DNA from: Amarolinea sp964580725
GTDB taxonomy: Bacteria > Chloroflexota > Anaerolineae > SSC4 > Amarolineaceae
Length of the DNA: 64,000 nucleotides
Reading direction: 5' to 3'
NCBI GenBank assembly: GCA_964580725.1
Contig: CAZOLV010000004.1
Location: 38,303-102,302 of the forward strand
The notes beneath the pieces were generated by a model, which searched no databases, was not told where the DNA came from, and saw only the letters and a list, made by a program, of their open reading frames with translations. Shown one piece after another: positions 8,394 through 15,076 of this stretch; the first letter of the stretch is position 1, and every line of letters starts with the position of its first letter. Both the position numbers and the translations under genes were made by a program.

Positions 8394-9128
8394 ATGACAT
8401 TTGTCAAACGCTCGTTCGATTGGGCATGGCGTGCATTGTTCCTTGAACAGGACGTGTACGAAGACATGCGAGACGACGACAATCCTTTCGTCGAAGGGTT
8501 GTTCGTCGTGGTCGTCATCAGCGTCGCTGTGGCGCTGTTCGGATTGGTCGGCGCCGCCCTGTCGCGCGCCGCCTTACCCGATTTGCAGGCCATGAAGCAG
8601 ACCGTTTTCGAGGGCCTGCGCAACATGGCGTGGTTCGACCAGATGGTCCAGGCTGGCGGTCAGCAGGCGCTGGAGATGTTCCAGCGGTTCTATGATCTGG
8701 GCTGGCAAATCTTCCCGCGGTTGGCCGGCTATCCCGACATTGGCGGGGCTGCGCTCAATGTCTTGCTCTTCCCCATTCAGTTGATCCTGCTCTGGTTGGT
8801 CTGGGGCGTCGTTGCGCACTTGATCGCACGACTGTTGGGCGGCAAGGCCACGCTCAACCAAACCCTGGGTGTCACGGCCCTGGCCGAGGCCCCGCAACTC
8901 CTCGCCCTGGCCACAGTCGTCCCCTTCGTCGCCGTGGGTAGCGTCATCGGAACCTGGCAGATGCTCTGCCGCTACACGGCCCTCAAGACGGCGCACGGGC
9001 TGAGCTGGCAGCGGGCGGTCGTTGCCACGATTCTGCCGGGCTTTTTGTTTGCCCTGCTCGTCGGTGTGCTTGGCTTCATCTTCAGCTCGTTGATCGTTGG
9101 CCTGCTGGCCGGAGGAGTGGCGCAATGA
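8394..9128 (+). CDS. Yip1-domain-like membrane protein (first of pair)
   Basis: A 244-residue membrane protein. A soluble N-terminus (about 1-30, FDWAWRALFLEQDVYEDMRDD) precedes TM segments near 35-58, 120-145, 165-190 and 205-240. The layout, long helix-rich loop (LQAMKQTVFEGLRNMAWFD) and central hydrophobic block resemble the bacterial Yip1/YIP-domain family, whose role in bacteria is unknown. The ATG at 8394 is chosen because GAGGAGG lies six to nine bases upstream, and an upstream in-frame start would extend the gene into the promoter. Its stop overlaps the start of the next gene (ATGA at 9125-9128), so the two are translationally coupled. Confidence 0.8.
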   Translation: MTFVKRSFDWAWRALFLEQDVYEDMRDDDNPFVEGLFVVVVISVAVALFGLVGAALSRAALPDLQAMKQTVFEGLRNMAWFDQMVQAGGQQALEMFQRFYDLGWQIFPRLAGYPDIGGAALNVLLFPIQLILLWLVWGVVAHLIARLLGGKATLNQTLGVTALAEAPQLLALATVVPFVAVGSVIGTWQMLCRYTALKTAHGLSWQRAVVATILPGFLFALLVGVLGFIFSSLIVGLLAGGVAQ

Positions 9129-9937
9129 CAACCGCAACGAACGATCTGAGTCTGCGTCGCACACGCTGGGGCCTGCTGCTCGGCGATATTCTGACGTTGA
9201 AAACTCCCGCCTTTCTGCGCTTTCGCGATCACCCCAACGGGATGCGCTACGCCATCGGCCTGCTGATCGTCGTCAGCCTGCTGGCCGGCAGCATCAACTT
9301 CATCTGGCAGGCGCTGCGCAGCCCCGTGGCCGACATGCAATCGGCGCGCCAGGTTTTCGAGCAGGTTCTGGCGCAAATGGAAACGACCGCCGGCATCCCT
9401 CCCGAAGTCTTCGCCATGATTCGCCAACAGTTCGAGGCCGGCCTGGGCATCGCCGAAGGCATCATCGGCCTGCCGACGCCCCTGCCGGCTGGCGTCAGCC
9501 GCTTCATGCAAACCTTGGGGGAATGGCTCTCACAGCCCTTCGTGCGGTTGGGCGGCTGGCTCGGCTACGGCATCTGGGTGATCCTGCTGGCCCGGCTGCT
9601 GCTCGGCGCCAAGGGCAGCCTGCGCGATTTCATGACCGTCACGCCGCTCTACAGCGCCCCGCTGCTGCTGACCATCCTGACACCGGTGCCCTGTCTGGGC
9701 AGCCTGCTCGGCCTGGTGGCCTCCGTCTGGAGCTGGCTGGTCTACACCAAAGCGACCGCCGTCTCCCTCGGTTGGGTGCAGCAGAGTCTGGACGATCAAG
9801 GCGCTGTGGTGGCCGAGCAAACGCAGTGGGGACGCGCCCTGCTTGCCGTGCTGTTGCCGGCGGTCCTGCTGTTTGCTGTGTCGCTCGTCGGGCTGATCGT
9901 GCTGGCCGTCACGGCGACGATTGGCGGGAGCAACTGA
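9125..9937 (+). CDS. Yip1-domain-like membrane protein (second of pair)
   Basis: A 270-residue membrane protein, paralogous in layout to its upstream neighbour. It has an N-terminal cytoplasmic stretch (TRWGLLLGDILTLKTPAFLR), then TM segments at about 42-62, 150-170, 180-212 and 238-262. Amphipathic loop helices (QSARQVFEQVLAQMETTAG, PPEVFAMIRQQFEAGLGIA) separate the first two segments. The start overlaps the stop of the upstream gene in ATGA, so the two proteins are probably made in fixed ratio and may form a heteromer; that is inference. A terminator-like hairpin cluster follows within 15 bases. No substrate or partner can be read from the sequence. Confidence 0.8.
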   Translation: MTTATNDLSLRRTRWGLLLGDILTLKTPAFLRFRDHPNGMRYAIGLLIVVSLLAGSINFIWQALRSPVADMQSARQVFEQVLAQMETTAGIPPEVFAMIRQQFEAGLGIAEGIIGLPTPLPAGVSRFMQTLGEWLSQPFVRLGGWLGYGIWVILLARLLLGAKGSLRDFMTVTPLYSAPLLLTILTPVPCLGSLLGLVASVWSWLVYTKATAVSLGWVQQSLDDQGAVVAEQTQWGRALLAVLLPAVLLFAVSLVGLIVLAVTATIGGSN

Positions 9938-9940
9938 AGA

Positions 9941-10009
9941 CCTGTCATAAAACCTGCTCAAGCAGGTTGAACAGGGCGCAATCCGGGCAACCTGCTTCAG
10001 CAGGTTTTC
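9941..10009 (+). terminator. double-hairpin terminator after the Yip1 pair
   Basis: Hairpin A is AACCTGCT / AGCAGGTT (9951-9968), itself flanked by CCTGT and ACAGG that can extend the stem. Hairpin B is AACCTGCT / AGCAGGTT (9989-10006) followed by TTTTCT. The two stems are near-identical, so A and B could also pair with each other. B with its T-run fits an intrinsic terminator. Confidence 0.7.
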
Positions 10010-10016
10010 TCGTGTC

Positions 10017-10042
10017 AGGCATCGGATTCATCCGATGCCTGC
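10017..10042 (+). promoter_or_regulatory. 12-bp perfect hairpin upstream of moeA
   Basis: CAGGCATCGGAT and ATCCGATGCCTG pair perfectly around TC. No T-run follows. It lies 74 bases before the moeA start and could be a leader element or part of the preceding terminator cluster. Confidence 0.5.
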
Positions 10043-10115
10043 TGCCTGAACAGTGACGAAAAGGCAACTGCAGGATGATGGAGCTGACGGGTGAACTGTG
10101 AGGCGATGAGAGCCG

Positions 10116-11381
10116 ATGGCTGAATTCGAGCATGTCATGACGCCGGATACGGCCTGGGAGCTGTTGCGGCGTCATCTGGCGCCGCTGGCGGGGGTCGAGA
10201 TGATCGAGACGGCGGCGGCGTTGGATCGTGTGCTGGCGCAGACCCTGAGCGCGCCGCATGATCTGCCAGACTTCACCCGTTCGACGGTGGATGGCTATGC
10301 CGTCCTGGCCAGCGACACCTTTGGCGCTGCGCCCAGCCTTCCCGCCTATCTGACCGTCATCGGCGAAGTTCCGATGGGGCGGGCCAGCGCCGTGAAACTG
10401 CAAAGCGGTCAGTGCGCCATCGTGCACACCGGCGGCATGATTCCCGCCGGCGCCGACGCCGTGGTGATGGTCGAGCACACCGAAGTGGTGCAGCAGGCCC
10501 GCAGCCTGGACATGGCGGCGCCCACGTTCCCCTTCGCCATCGAGGCGATGCGCGCCGCCGCCCCCGGCCAAAACATCATCCAGCCGGGCGAAGATGTGCG
10601 GCAGGGCGCCGTCGTCATGCCGGCCGGCCGGCGGTTGCGTCCCGCCGACCTGGGCGGGCTGCTGGCCCTGGGCATCGTTCGGATCGCAGCGGTGCGCCGG
10701 CCGCGGGTCGCCATTGTTTCGCAAGGCGACGAGGTGACCCCACCCTGGCAATCACCTGGCCCAGGTCAGGTGCGCGACATCAACAGCTACACCCTGGCGG
10801 CGCTGGCCCAACGTGCCGGCGCCGAGCCGCTGATCCTGGGAATTGCCCCAGACCGCCGCGCGGCGCTGTTGGCCCTGGCGCGCCAGGCGCACGCCGCCGC
10901 CGACATGGTGGTGATCTCGGCGGGCAGTTCGGTCAGCGTGCGCGACATGACCGCCAGCGTGATTGCTGAACTGGGCGCGCCGGGAATTCTGGCGCATGGC
11001 CTCAGTGTGCGGCCCGGCAAACCGACCATCATGGCCATCTGCGACGGCAAACCAGTGATTGGCCTGCCGGGCAATCCCGTCAGCGCGATGGTCATCTTCG
11101 ATCTGGTGGCCGCCCCGGCGCTGCGCCTGCTGCAGGGCGAAGAGGAGTCGCCGCGCCCCACCACCCGCGCTCGCTTGACGCGTTCCATCGCTTCGGCCAC
11201 CGGGCGCACCGACTTCGTGCCGGTGCGCCTGCAGCCACGCGACGACGGTTGTTGGGCAGCGCCTGTTTTTGGTAAATCCAACCTGATCTACACACTGATT
11301 CAGTCCGACGGCATGGTGCGCATCCCTCTCGACAGCAACGGCATTGGAGAAGGCGAATGGGTCGAAGTGATTCTTCGATAG
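10116..11381 (+). CDS. moeA: molybdopterin molybdenumtransferase
   Basis: Catalyses insertion of molybdate into adenylated molybdopterin, the last step of molybdenum cofactor synthesis, in the cytoplasm. It has 421 residues, the normal MoeA length. Domain order is typical: the N-terminal linker region with STVDGYAV (about 56-63), the GQCAIVHTGGMIPAGADAVV segment, the MoCF-binding domain (VISAGSSVSVRDM near 268, then GKPVIGLPGNPVSAMVIF near 314), and a C-terminal beta domain ending GEWVEVILR. No other cofactor genes are next to it, so it is an isolated moeA. GAGAG precedes the ATG. Its last 25 bases overlap the following DHH gene. Confidence 0.95.
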   Translation: MAEFEHVMTPDTAWELLRRHLAPLAGVEMIETAAALDRVLAQTLSAPHDLPDFTRSTVDGYAVLASDTFGAAPSLPAYLTVIGEVPMGRASAVKLQSGQCAIVHTGGMIPAGADAVVMVEHTEVVQQARSLDMAAPTFPFAIEAMRAAAPGQNIIQPGEDVRQGAVVMPAGRRLRPADLGGLLALGIVRIAAVRRPRVAIVSQGDEVTPPWQSPGPGQVRDINSYTLAALAQRAGAEPLILGIAPDRRAALLALARQAHAAADMVVISAGSSVSVRDMTASVIAELGAPGILAHGLSVRPGKPTIMAICDGKPVIGLPGNPVSAMVIFDLVAAPALRLLQGEEESPRPTTRARLTRSIASATGRTDFVPVRLQPRDDGCWAAPVFGKSNLIYTLIQSDGMVRIPLDSNGIGEGEWVEVILR

Positions 11382-12502
11382 ATGGGGCGCCAACGCCGGC
11401 AGATGTTGGCCCGCTCGCTCCCCTCTTGAGCCTGCACCCCCTGCCCACTTTCGACATGGCGCGCGGGCAGCGACGGTTGCAGCGTCTATTACGCGCCGTG
11501 GGCGACGGCGCCGGCCTCATCATTCTCGTCCATAACGACCCCGATCCGGACGCCCTGGCAAGCGCCTGGGCGTTGCAGACGCTGCTGAGCCGTTACCTGG
11601 GAATCACGCCGAGCATCGTCTATGGCGGCATCATCGGCCGCGCCGAGAACCGGGCCTTCGTTTCCAACTTGAAAATGCAGTTGACCCACGTTGACAAGGT
11701 CAATTGGGAGCAAGTTGCCGCAGGTGTCTTGATTGACACGCAGATCAGCGCGACGAACTACGGGGGCCCCACCAGTTTCGGGACCAGCGAGAATACTGTG
11801 CGTCGGCCGCACCTCCCCATCGTCGCTGTCTTCGATCATCATGAGGTGCGGCGCGGTTTCCGGCGCACGGCTTTTCACGATGTGCGCCCCGCCTATGGTG
11901 CCACTTCGACCATCCTGACCGAGTATCTGGCCGCGGCGGAGATCCGGCCCGACAGCCCGCTGGCCACTGCGCTCTTCTACGGCATCAAGACCGATACGCG
12001 TGGGCTGGCGCGTGACGCCAGCGATTGCGACGCCTGGGCCTACATGGCGCTGCTTCCGCTCATGGACCCGAAGCTGCTTGCCAAAATCGAGCAGGCCCGC
12101 CTGCCGCGCAACTACTTCAAGACCTTCAACGACACTCTGGCGCGCACGGTGCTGTACGATCGCGTTGTGCTGGCCAGCCTGGGGATCATGGAACGGCCCG
12201 ACATGGCGGCCGAAATGGCCGACATCATGACCAGGCTGGAGGGTGCCGATTGGGTCGTCTGTTGGGGACGCTACCAGAACCAGATTGTGGTCGCTGTGCG
12301 CACACAGTTGCCCGACGCCAACGCCGCGCAAACGGTGCGCGAGGTGGTGGGCGACATGGGCGGCACCGGCGGTCATGCGCACATGGCCGGCGGCCGCATT
12401 CCCCATGACAACGATCCCGAACGTGTGGAAGAGGAGCTGCGCAAGCGTTTTTTGCGCCAACTGAACGTGGCCACCGTGCCGGCGCAGCCGCTGATTACCT
12501 GA
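11357..12502 (+). CDS. DHH/DHHA1 phosphoesterase
   Basis: Metal-dependent phosphoesterase of the DHH superfamily, 381 residues. Motif I is ILVHNDPDPDALASA near residue 56-70, the DHH motif is VFDHHEVRRG near 156, and the DHHA1 nucleic-acid or nucleotide-binding motif is GGTGGHAHMAGG near 335. This layout fits the NrnA/Pap group (oligoribonuclease or pAp phosphatase) and RecJ-like proteins; which substrate is used cannot be told. It starts at ATG 11357 inside the end of moeA, with GGAG eight bases upstream. An internal ATG at 11456 (MARGQRRLQR) is an alternative, because the first 33 residues are Pro/Ala-rich and outside the domain. Overlap with moeA suggests cotranscription. Confidence 0.9.
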   Translation: MGRSDSSIDGAPTPADVGPLAPLLSLHPLPTFDMARGQRRLQRLLRAVGDGAGLIILVHNDPDPDALASAWALQTLLSRYLGITPSIVYGGIIGRAENRAFVSNLKMQLTHVDKVNWEQVAAGVLIDTQISATNYGGPTSFGTSENTVRRPHLPIVAVFDHHEVRRGFRRTAFHDVRPAYGATSTILTEYLAAAEIRPDSPLATALFYGIKTDTRGLARDASDCDAWAYMALLPLMDPKLLAKIEQARLPRNYFKTFNDTLARTVLYDRVVLASLGIMERPDMAAEMADIMTRLEGADWVVCWGRYQNQIVVAVRTQLPDANAAQTVREVVGDMGGTGGHAHMAGGRIPHDNDPERVEEELRKRFLRQLNVATVPAQPLIT

Positions 12503-12511
12503 TCCGACGCC

Positions 12512-13351
12512 TCAGCGGCGCCAGACACGCCGCAGAGCGCCGCGCTGCGGCGCAAAGAGGAATACCACAATGAAGATGAGGGTTGCGGTCAAGACGATGG
12601 CGGCGCCCGAAGCGACGTTGAGATAGAAGCTGAGATACAGCCCCGTCACGCTGGCCGCCAGGCCAATAAGCGCCGCGATCAGCATCATGGCCCGCAGGCG
12701 CCTGGTCAACAGATACGCCGCCGCCGCCGGCGTCACCAGCATCGCCGCCGCCAGCCCCACGCCCACCGTTTGCAGAGAAACGACCACCGTCAGCGCCAGC
12801 AGCACCAGCATCAGGTTGCGCAGCAGTTCGGTCGGCAGGCGCAGCGTGGCCGCCAACACCGGGTCGAACGAAATGACCAGGAAGGGGCGGTAGAGCAGCG
12901 CGACCGCGCCCAGAATCAGGGCGCTGAGGATGGCAGTCAGCCAGAGGTCGGCGCTGCTGACGCCCAAGACGTTGCCAAACAGGATGTGCGTCAGGTCAAC
13001 GGCATAAGTCTTGATGGAACTGATCAGGACGACGCCCAACGACAGCGCTGCGGCAAAGATGATGCCGATGGCGGTGTCCTCCTTGATGACCCCCTGGCGG
13101 GAGAAAGCGCCGATGCCCAGCGCTACCACAAGCCCCGCCGCCAGCGCGCCAAGCGTCAAGCTGCCGTCGAGCAGATAGGCGATTGCAACGCCGGGCAGAA
13201 TCGCATGCGCCACGGCGTCGCCCAGGAACGCCATCGAACGCAAGACGACGTAGCAGCCCACAACGGCGCACAGCACGCCCACCAGCGCCGCCGCCAACAG
13301 ACCGCGTTGCATGAAGCCATACGCCAGCGGCGCCAATAGCCATTCGATCAT
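12512..13351 (-). CDS. metal-type ABC transporter permease (ZnuB/TroC family)
   Basis: Inner-membrane permease of the Zn/Mn/Fe cluster of ABC importers, 279 residues with about eight TM segments. It has the family pattern: CAVVGCYVVLRSMAFLGDAV near residues 28-47, HAILPGVAIAYLL after it, and GVVLISSIKTYAVDLTHILFG in the middle. The C-terminus TATLIFIVVFLFAPQRGALRR is typical. The start overlaps the stop of the ATPase gene (ATGA, 13348-13351). The metal cannot be assigned because no substrate-binding protein gene is present next to it. It converges with the DHH gene, with nine bases between them. Confidence 0.92.
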   Translation of the reverse strand: MIEWLLAPLAYGFMQRGLLAAALVGVLCAVVGCYVVLRSMAFLGDAVAHAILPGVAIAYLLDGSLTLGALAAGLVVALGIGAFSRQGVIKEDTAIGIIFAAALSLGVVLISSIKTYAVDLTHILFGNVLGVSSADLWLTAILSALILGAVALLYRPFLVISFDPVLAATLRLPTELLRNLMLVLLALTVVVSLQTVGVGLAAAMLVTPAAAAYLLTRRLRAMMLIAALIGLAASVTGLYLSFYLNVASGAAIVLTATLIFIVVFLFAPQRGALRRVWRR

Positions 13352-14259
13352 CGCTCCCCTCGATTCTGCGCCGGGCGCGCCTCGTGCGCCACATCGGGCG
13401 CGTGCGCTGCTGGCGCCGGCGACGCCAATGGCTCGTCCGGCGGACAGCAGAGGTCAACCACCGCCATGCCTTCCGGCAGCACCAGCACCTGACCGCCAAA
13501 CGCCTCCGACAGCCGCTGCGGCGTGAAGACCTGCGCCGGCGCGCCGTAGGCGATCAGCCGCTGGTTGAGCAGCAGCACCAGCTCGAAACGGCTGGCGGCC
13601 AGGGTCAGGTCATGCGTCGAGATCATGACCGTCACCCCCTGGGCGCGCAGGCGGTCGAGCAGGGCCAGGGTGGCGTCCTGCGTCGTTGCATCCACACCGT
13701 TGAACGGTTCATCCATCAGCAGAATGTGCGGTTCCTGCGCCAGGGCGCGCGCCAGAAAAACGCGCTGCTGTTGGCCGCCGGACAAGTCGCCAATGGCCTG
13801 ATGCGCCAGCGCGTCGATGCCCATCGCCTGCAGCGCCTGTGTGACTGCGGCCCGGTCGGCGGCGTTGGGACGGCGCAGCCAGCCCCGGCGGCCATAGCGC
13901 CCCATCATGACCACATCGGCCACGGTGACGGGAAAGCGCCAATCCACCTCCTCGCGCTGCGGCACATAGGCCACACAGTCCTGATGCAGGCCCAAAGGCT
14001 GGCCGTGGATCAGGATCCGGCCGCTGCGCAAGGCCAGCAGCCCCACCAGCGCCTTGAAAAGGGTAGATTTACCGGCGCCGTTTGGCCCCACCACCGCCAC
14101 TTGAGCGCCATGAGGAACCTGGAACGACAGATCGCGCAGCGCCGGTCTGTCGTCGAAGGCAATCGTGACGGCTTCGATCTCCAGGCGCGCCGGCGCGGCG
14201 AAAGAGGATGGCAGGCCGGCGGCGTACACGCGCATCGCATCGGTCATGGTGGTCGTCAT
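13348..14259 (-). CDS. metal-type ABC transporter ATP-binding protein
   Basis: Cytoplasmic ATPase subunit partnering the downstream permease. It has 303 residues. Walker A is GPNGAGKST near 59-67, Q-loop YVPQREEVDW, signature LSGGQQQR, Walker B ILLMDEPFNGVD and switch His in STHDLTL. Q-loop followed by VDWRFPVTVADVVMMGR is characteristic of the ZnuC/MntB-type ATPases. An extra C-terminal tail of about 45 residues (PDEPLASPAPAAHAPDVAHEA) is Pro/Ala-rich and unlike the core. Start and stop both overlap neighbours by ATGA, so all three genes in this operon are translationally coupled. Confidence 0.93.
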   Translation of the reverse strand: MTTTMTDAMRVYAAGLPSSFAAPARLEIEAVTIAFDDRPALRDLSFQVPHGAQVAVVGPNGAGKSTLFKALVGLLALRSGRILIHGQPLGLHQDCVAYVPQREEVDWRFPVTVADVVMMGRYGRRGWLRRPNAADRAAVTQALQAMGIDALAHQAIGDLSGGQQQRVFLARALAQEPHILLMDEPFNGVDATTQDATLALLDRLRAQGVTVMISTHDLTLAASRFELVLLLNQRLIAYGAPAQVFTPQRLSEAFGGQVLVLPEGMAVVDLCCPPDEPLASPAPAAHAPDVAHEARPAQNRGER

Positions 14260-14693
14260 TTCGCCAACAGGTAGCAGCCGATGAGCAGAATGGCAATACC
14301 AGCCAGGCGCGTCGGCTCGATCTGGCGTACCGTCACGCCAAACCAGCCAAAGTGGTCAATGACGAGGCCGATCAGCAGTTGCCCGGTGATGATGAGCGCC
14401 AGGGCCGCCGTCCCGCCCAGGCGCGGAAAGGTGATACTGATCGTCTGATACAGAATCAGGCCGAACACCCCTGCACCCAACATGTACCACGGCAGGGACT
14501 GCCAGTCGCGGATACGCTCGCCGCCGCGCACGAAGAGCAGGAGACCCGACAATGCCATGCCGCTGAAATGGACGATAAAACTGCTCGCCGTCGCCCCCAC
14601 GCGCTGCCCCATTGCACCGCCAATGGGCGATTGAATCCCAATCGCCACCCCGCCGACAAGCCCGATCAAAACGACCAATAGATCAGTTCGCAT
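14256..14693 (-). CDS. YdcZ-family (DMT superfamily) membrane protein
   Basis: A 145-residue protein with about five TM helices, matching the half-size YdcZ/DUF606 group of the drug/metabolite transporter superfamily. Recognisable pieces are VGGVAIGIQSPIGGAMGQRVG near the N-terminus, the conserved FIVHFSGMALSG, LPWYMLGAGVFGLILYQ, and the C-terminal GIAILLIGCYLLAK. Such proteins usually act as dimers of half units; substrates are not established. AGGAGAGGCA lies before the ATG at 14693. It is the first gene of the operon and its stop overlaps the ATPase start. Its place at the head of a metal ABC operon is unusual. Confidence 0.85.
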   Translation of the reverse strand: MRTDLLVVLIGLVGGVAIGIQSPIGGAMGQRVGATASSFIVHFSGMALSGLLLFVRGGERIRDWQSLPWYMLGAGVFGLILYQTISITFPRLGGTAALALIITGQLLIGLVIDHFGWFGVTVRQIEPTRLAGIAILLIGCYLLAK

Positions 14694-14772
14694 TGCCTCT
14701 CCTGCACGGATCTGTGGATTGTCTCAGACGACCGTTCGCTCGCTGCGCCGGCGCCTGAGCCGCTGCTTTGTG

Positions 14773-14801
14773 AGTCTAATTCATCCGCGGCGGGCTGTCA
14801 A
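14773..14801 (-). promoter_or_regulatory. promoter of the YdcZ-ABC operon
   Basis: On the minus strand TTGACA (14801-14796), a 17-nt spacer and TAGACT (14778-14773). The start is expected near 14766, about 70 nt before the YdcZ ATG. No palindromic metal-repressor box was recognised at the promoter. Confidence 0.8.
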
Positions 14802-14941
14802 ATGTCGTTCGGCAACCGCGCCGGGCATTCTGCAGCGCCAAAGCGCCGGTGACCTGGCTTCAGGGCCATGCATGGCAAACGAACGAACAGGGCGCCAGCG
14901 CATGGCGAACGCATGAGACAGTCGAACGTCGCCCAAGTGAT

Positions 14942-14970
14942 TTGTCGGCAGTTCGTTTCAGTGTTACAAT
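14942..14970 (+). promoter_or_regulatory. promoter of the secreted BNR gene
   Basis: TTGTCG (14942-14947), a 17-nt spacer and TACAAT (14965-14970). It predicts a leader of about 100 nt before the GTG at 15077. Confidence 0.7.
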
Positions 14971-15076
14971 TAATGCTCCCGCCTGTCACTTCTCCAAGCT
15001 CCCGTGTCTATGACAGGCGCCGTCAGTCCAAAGTCGCCCCCAGCGTCCCATCTTGTGTTCGAGGAGGAACTCTGTC

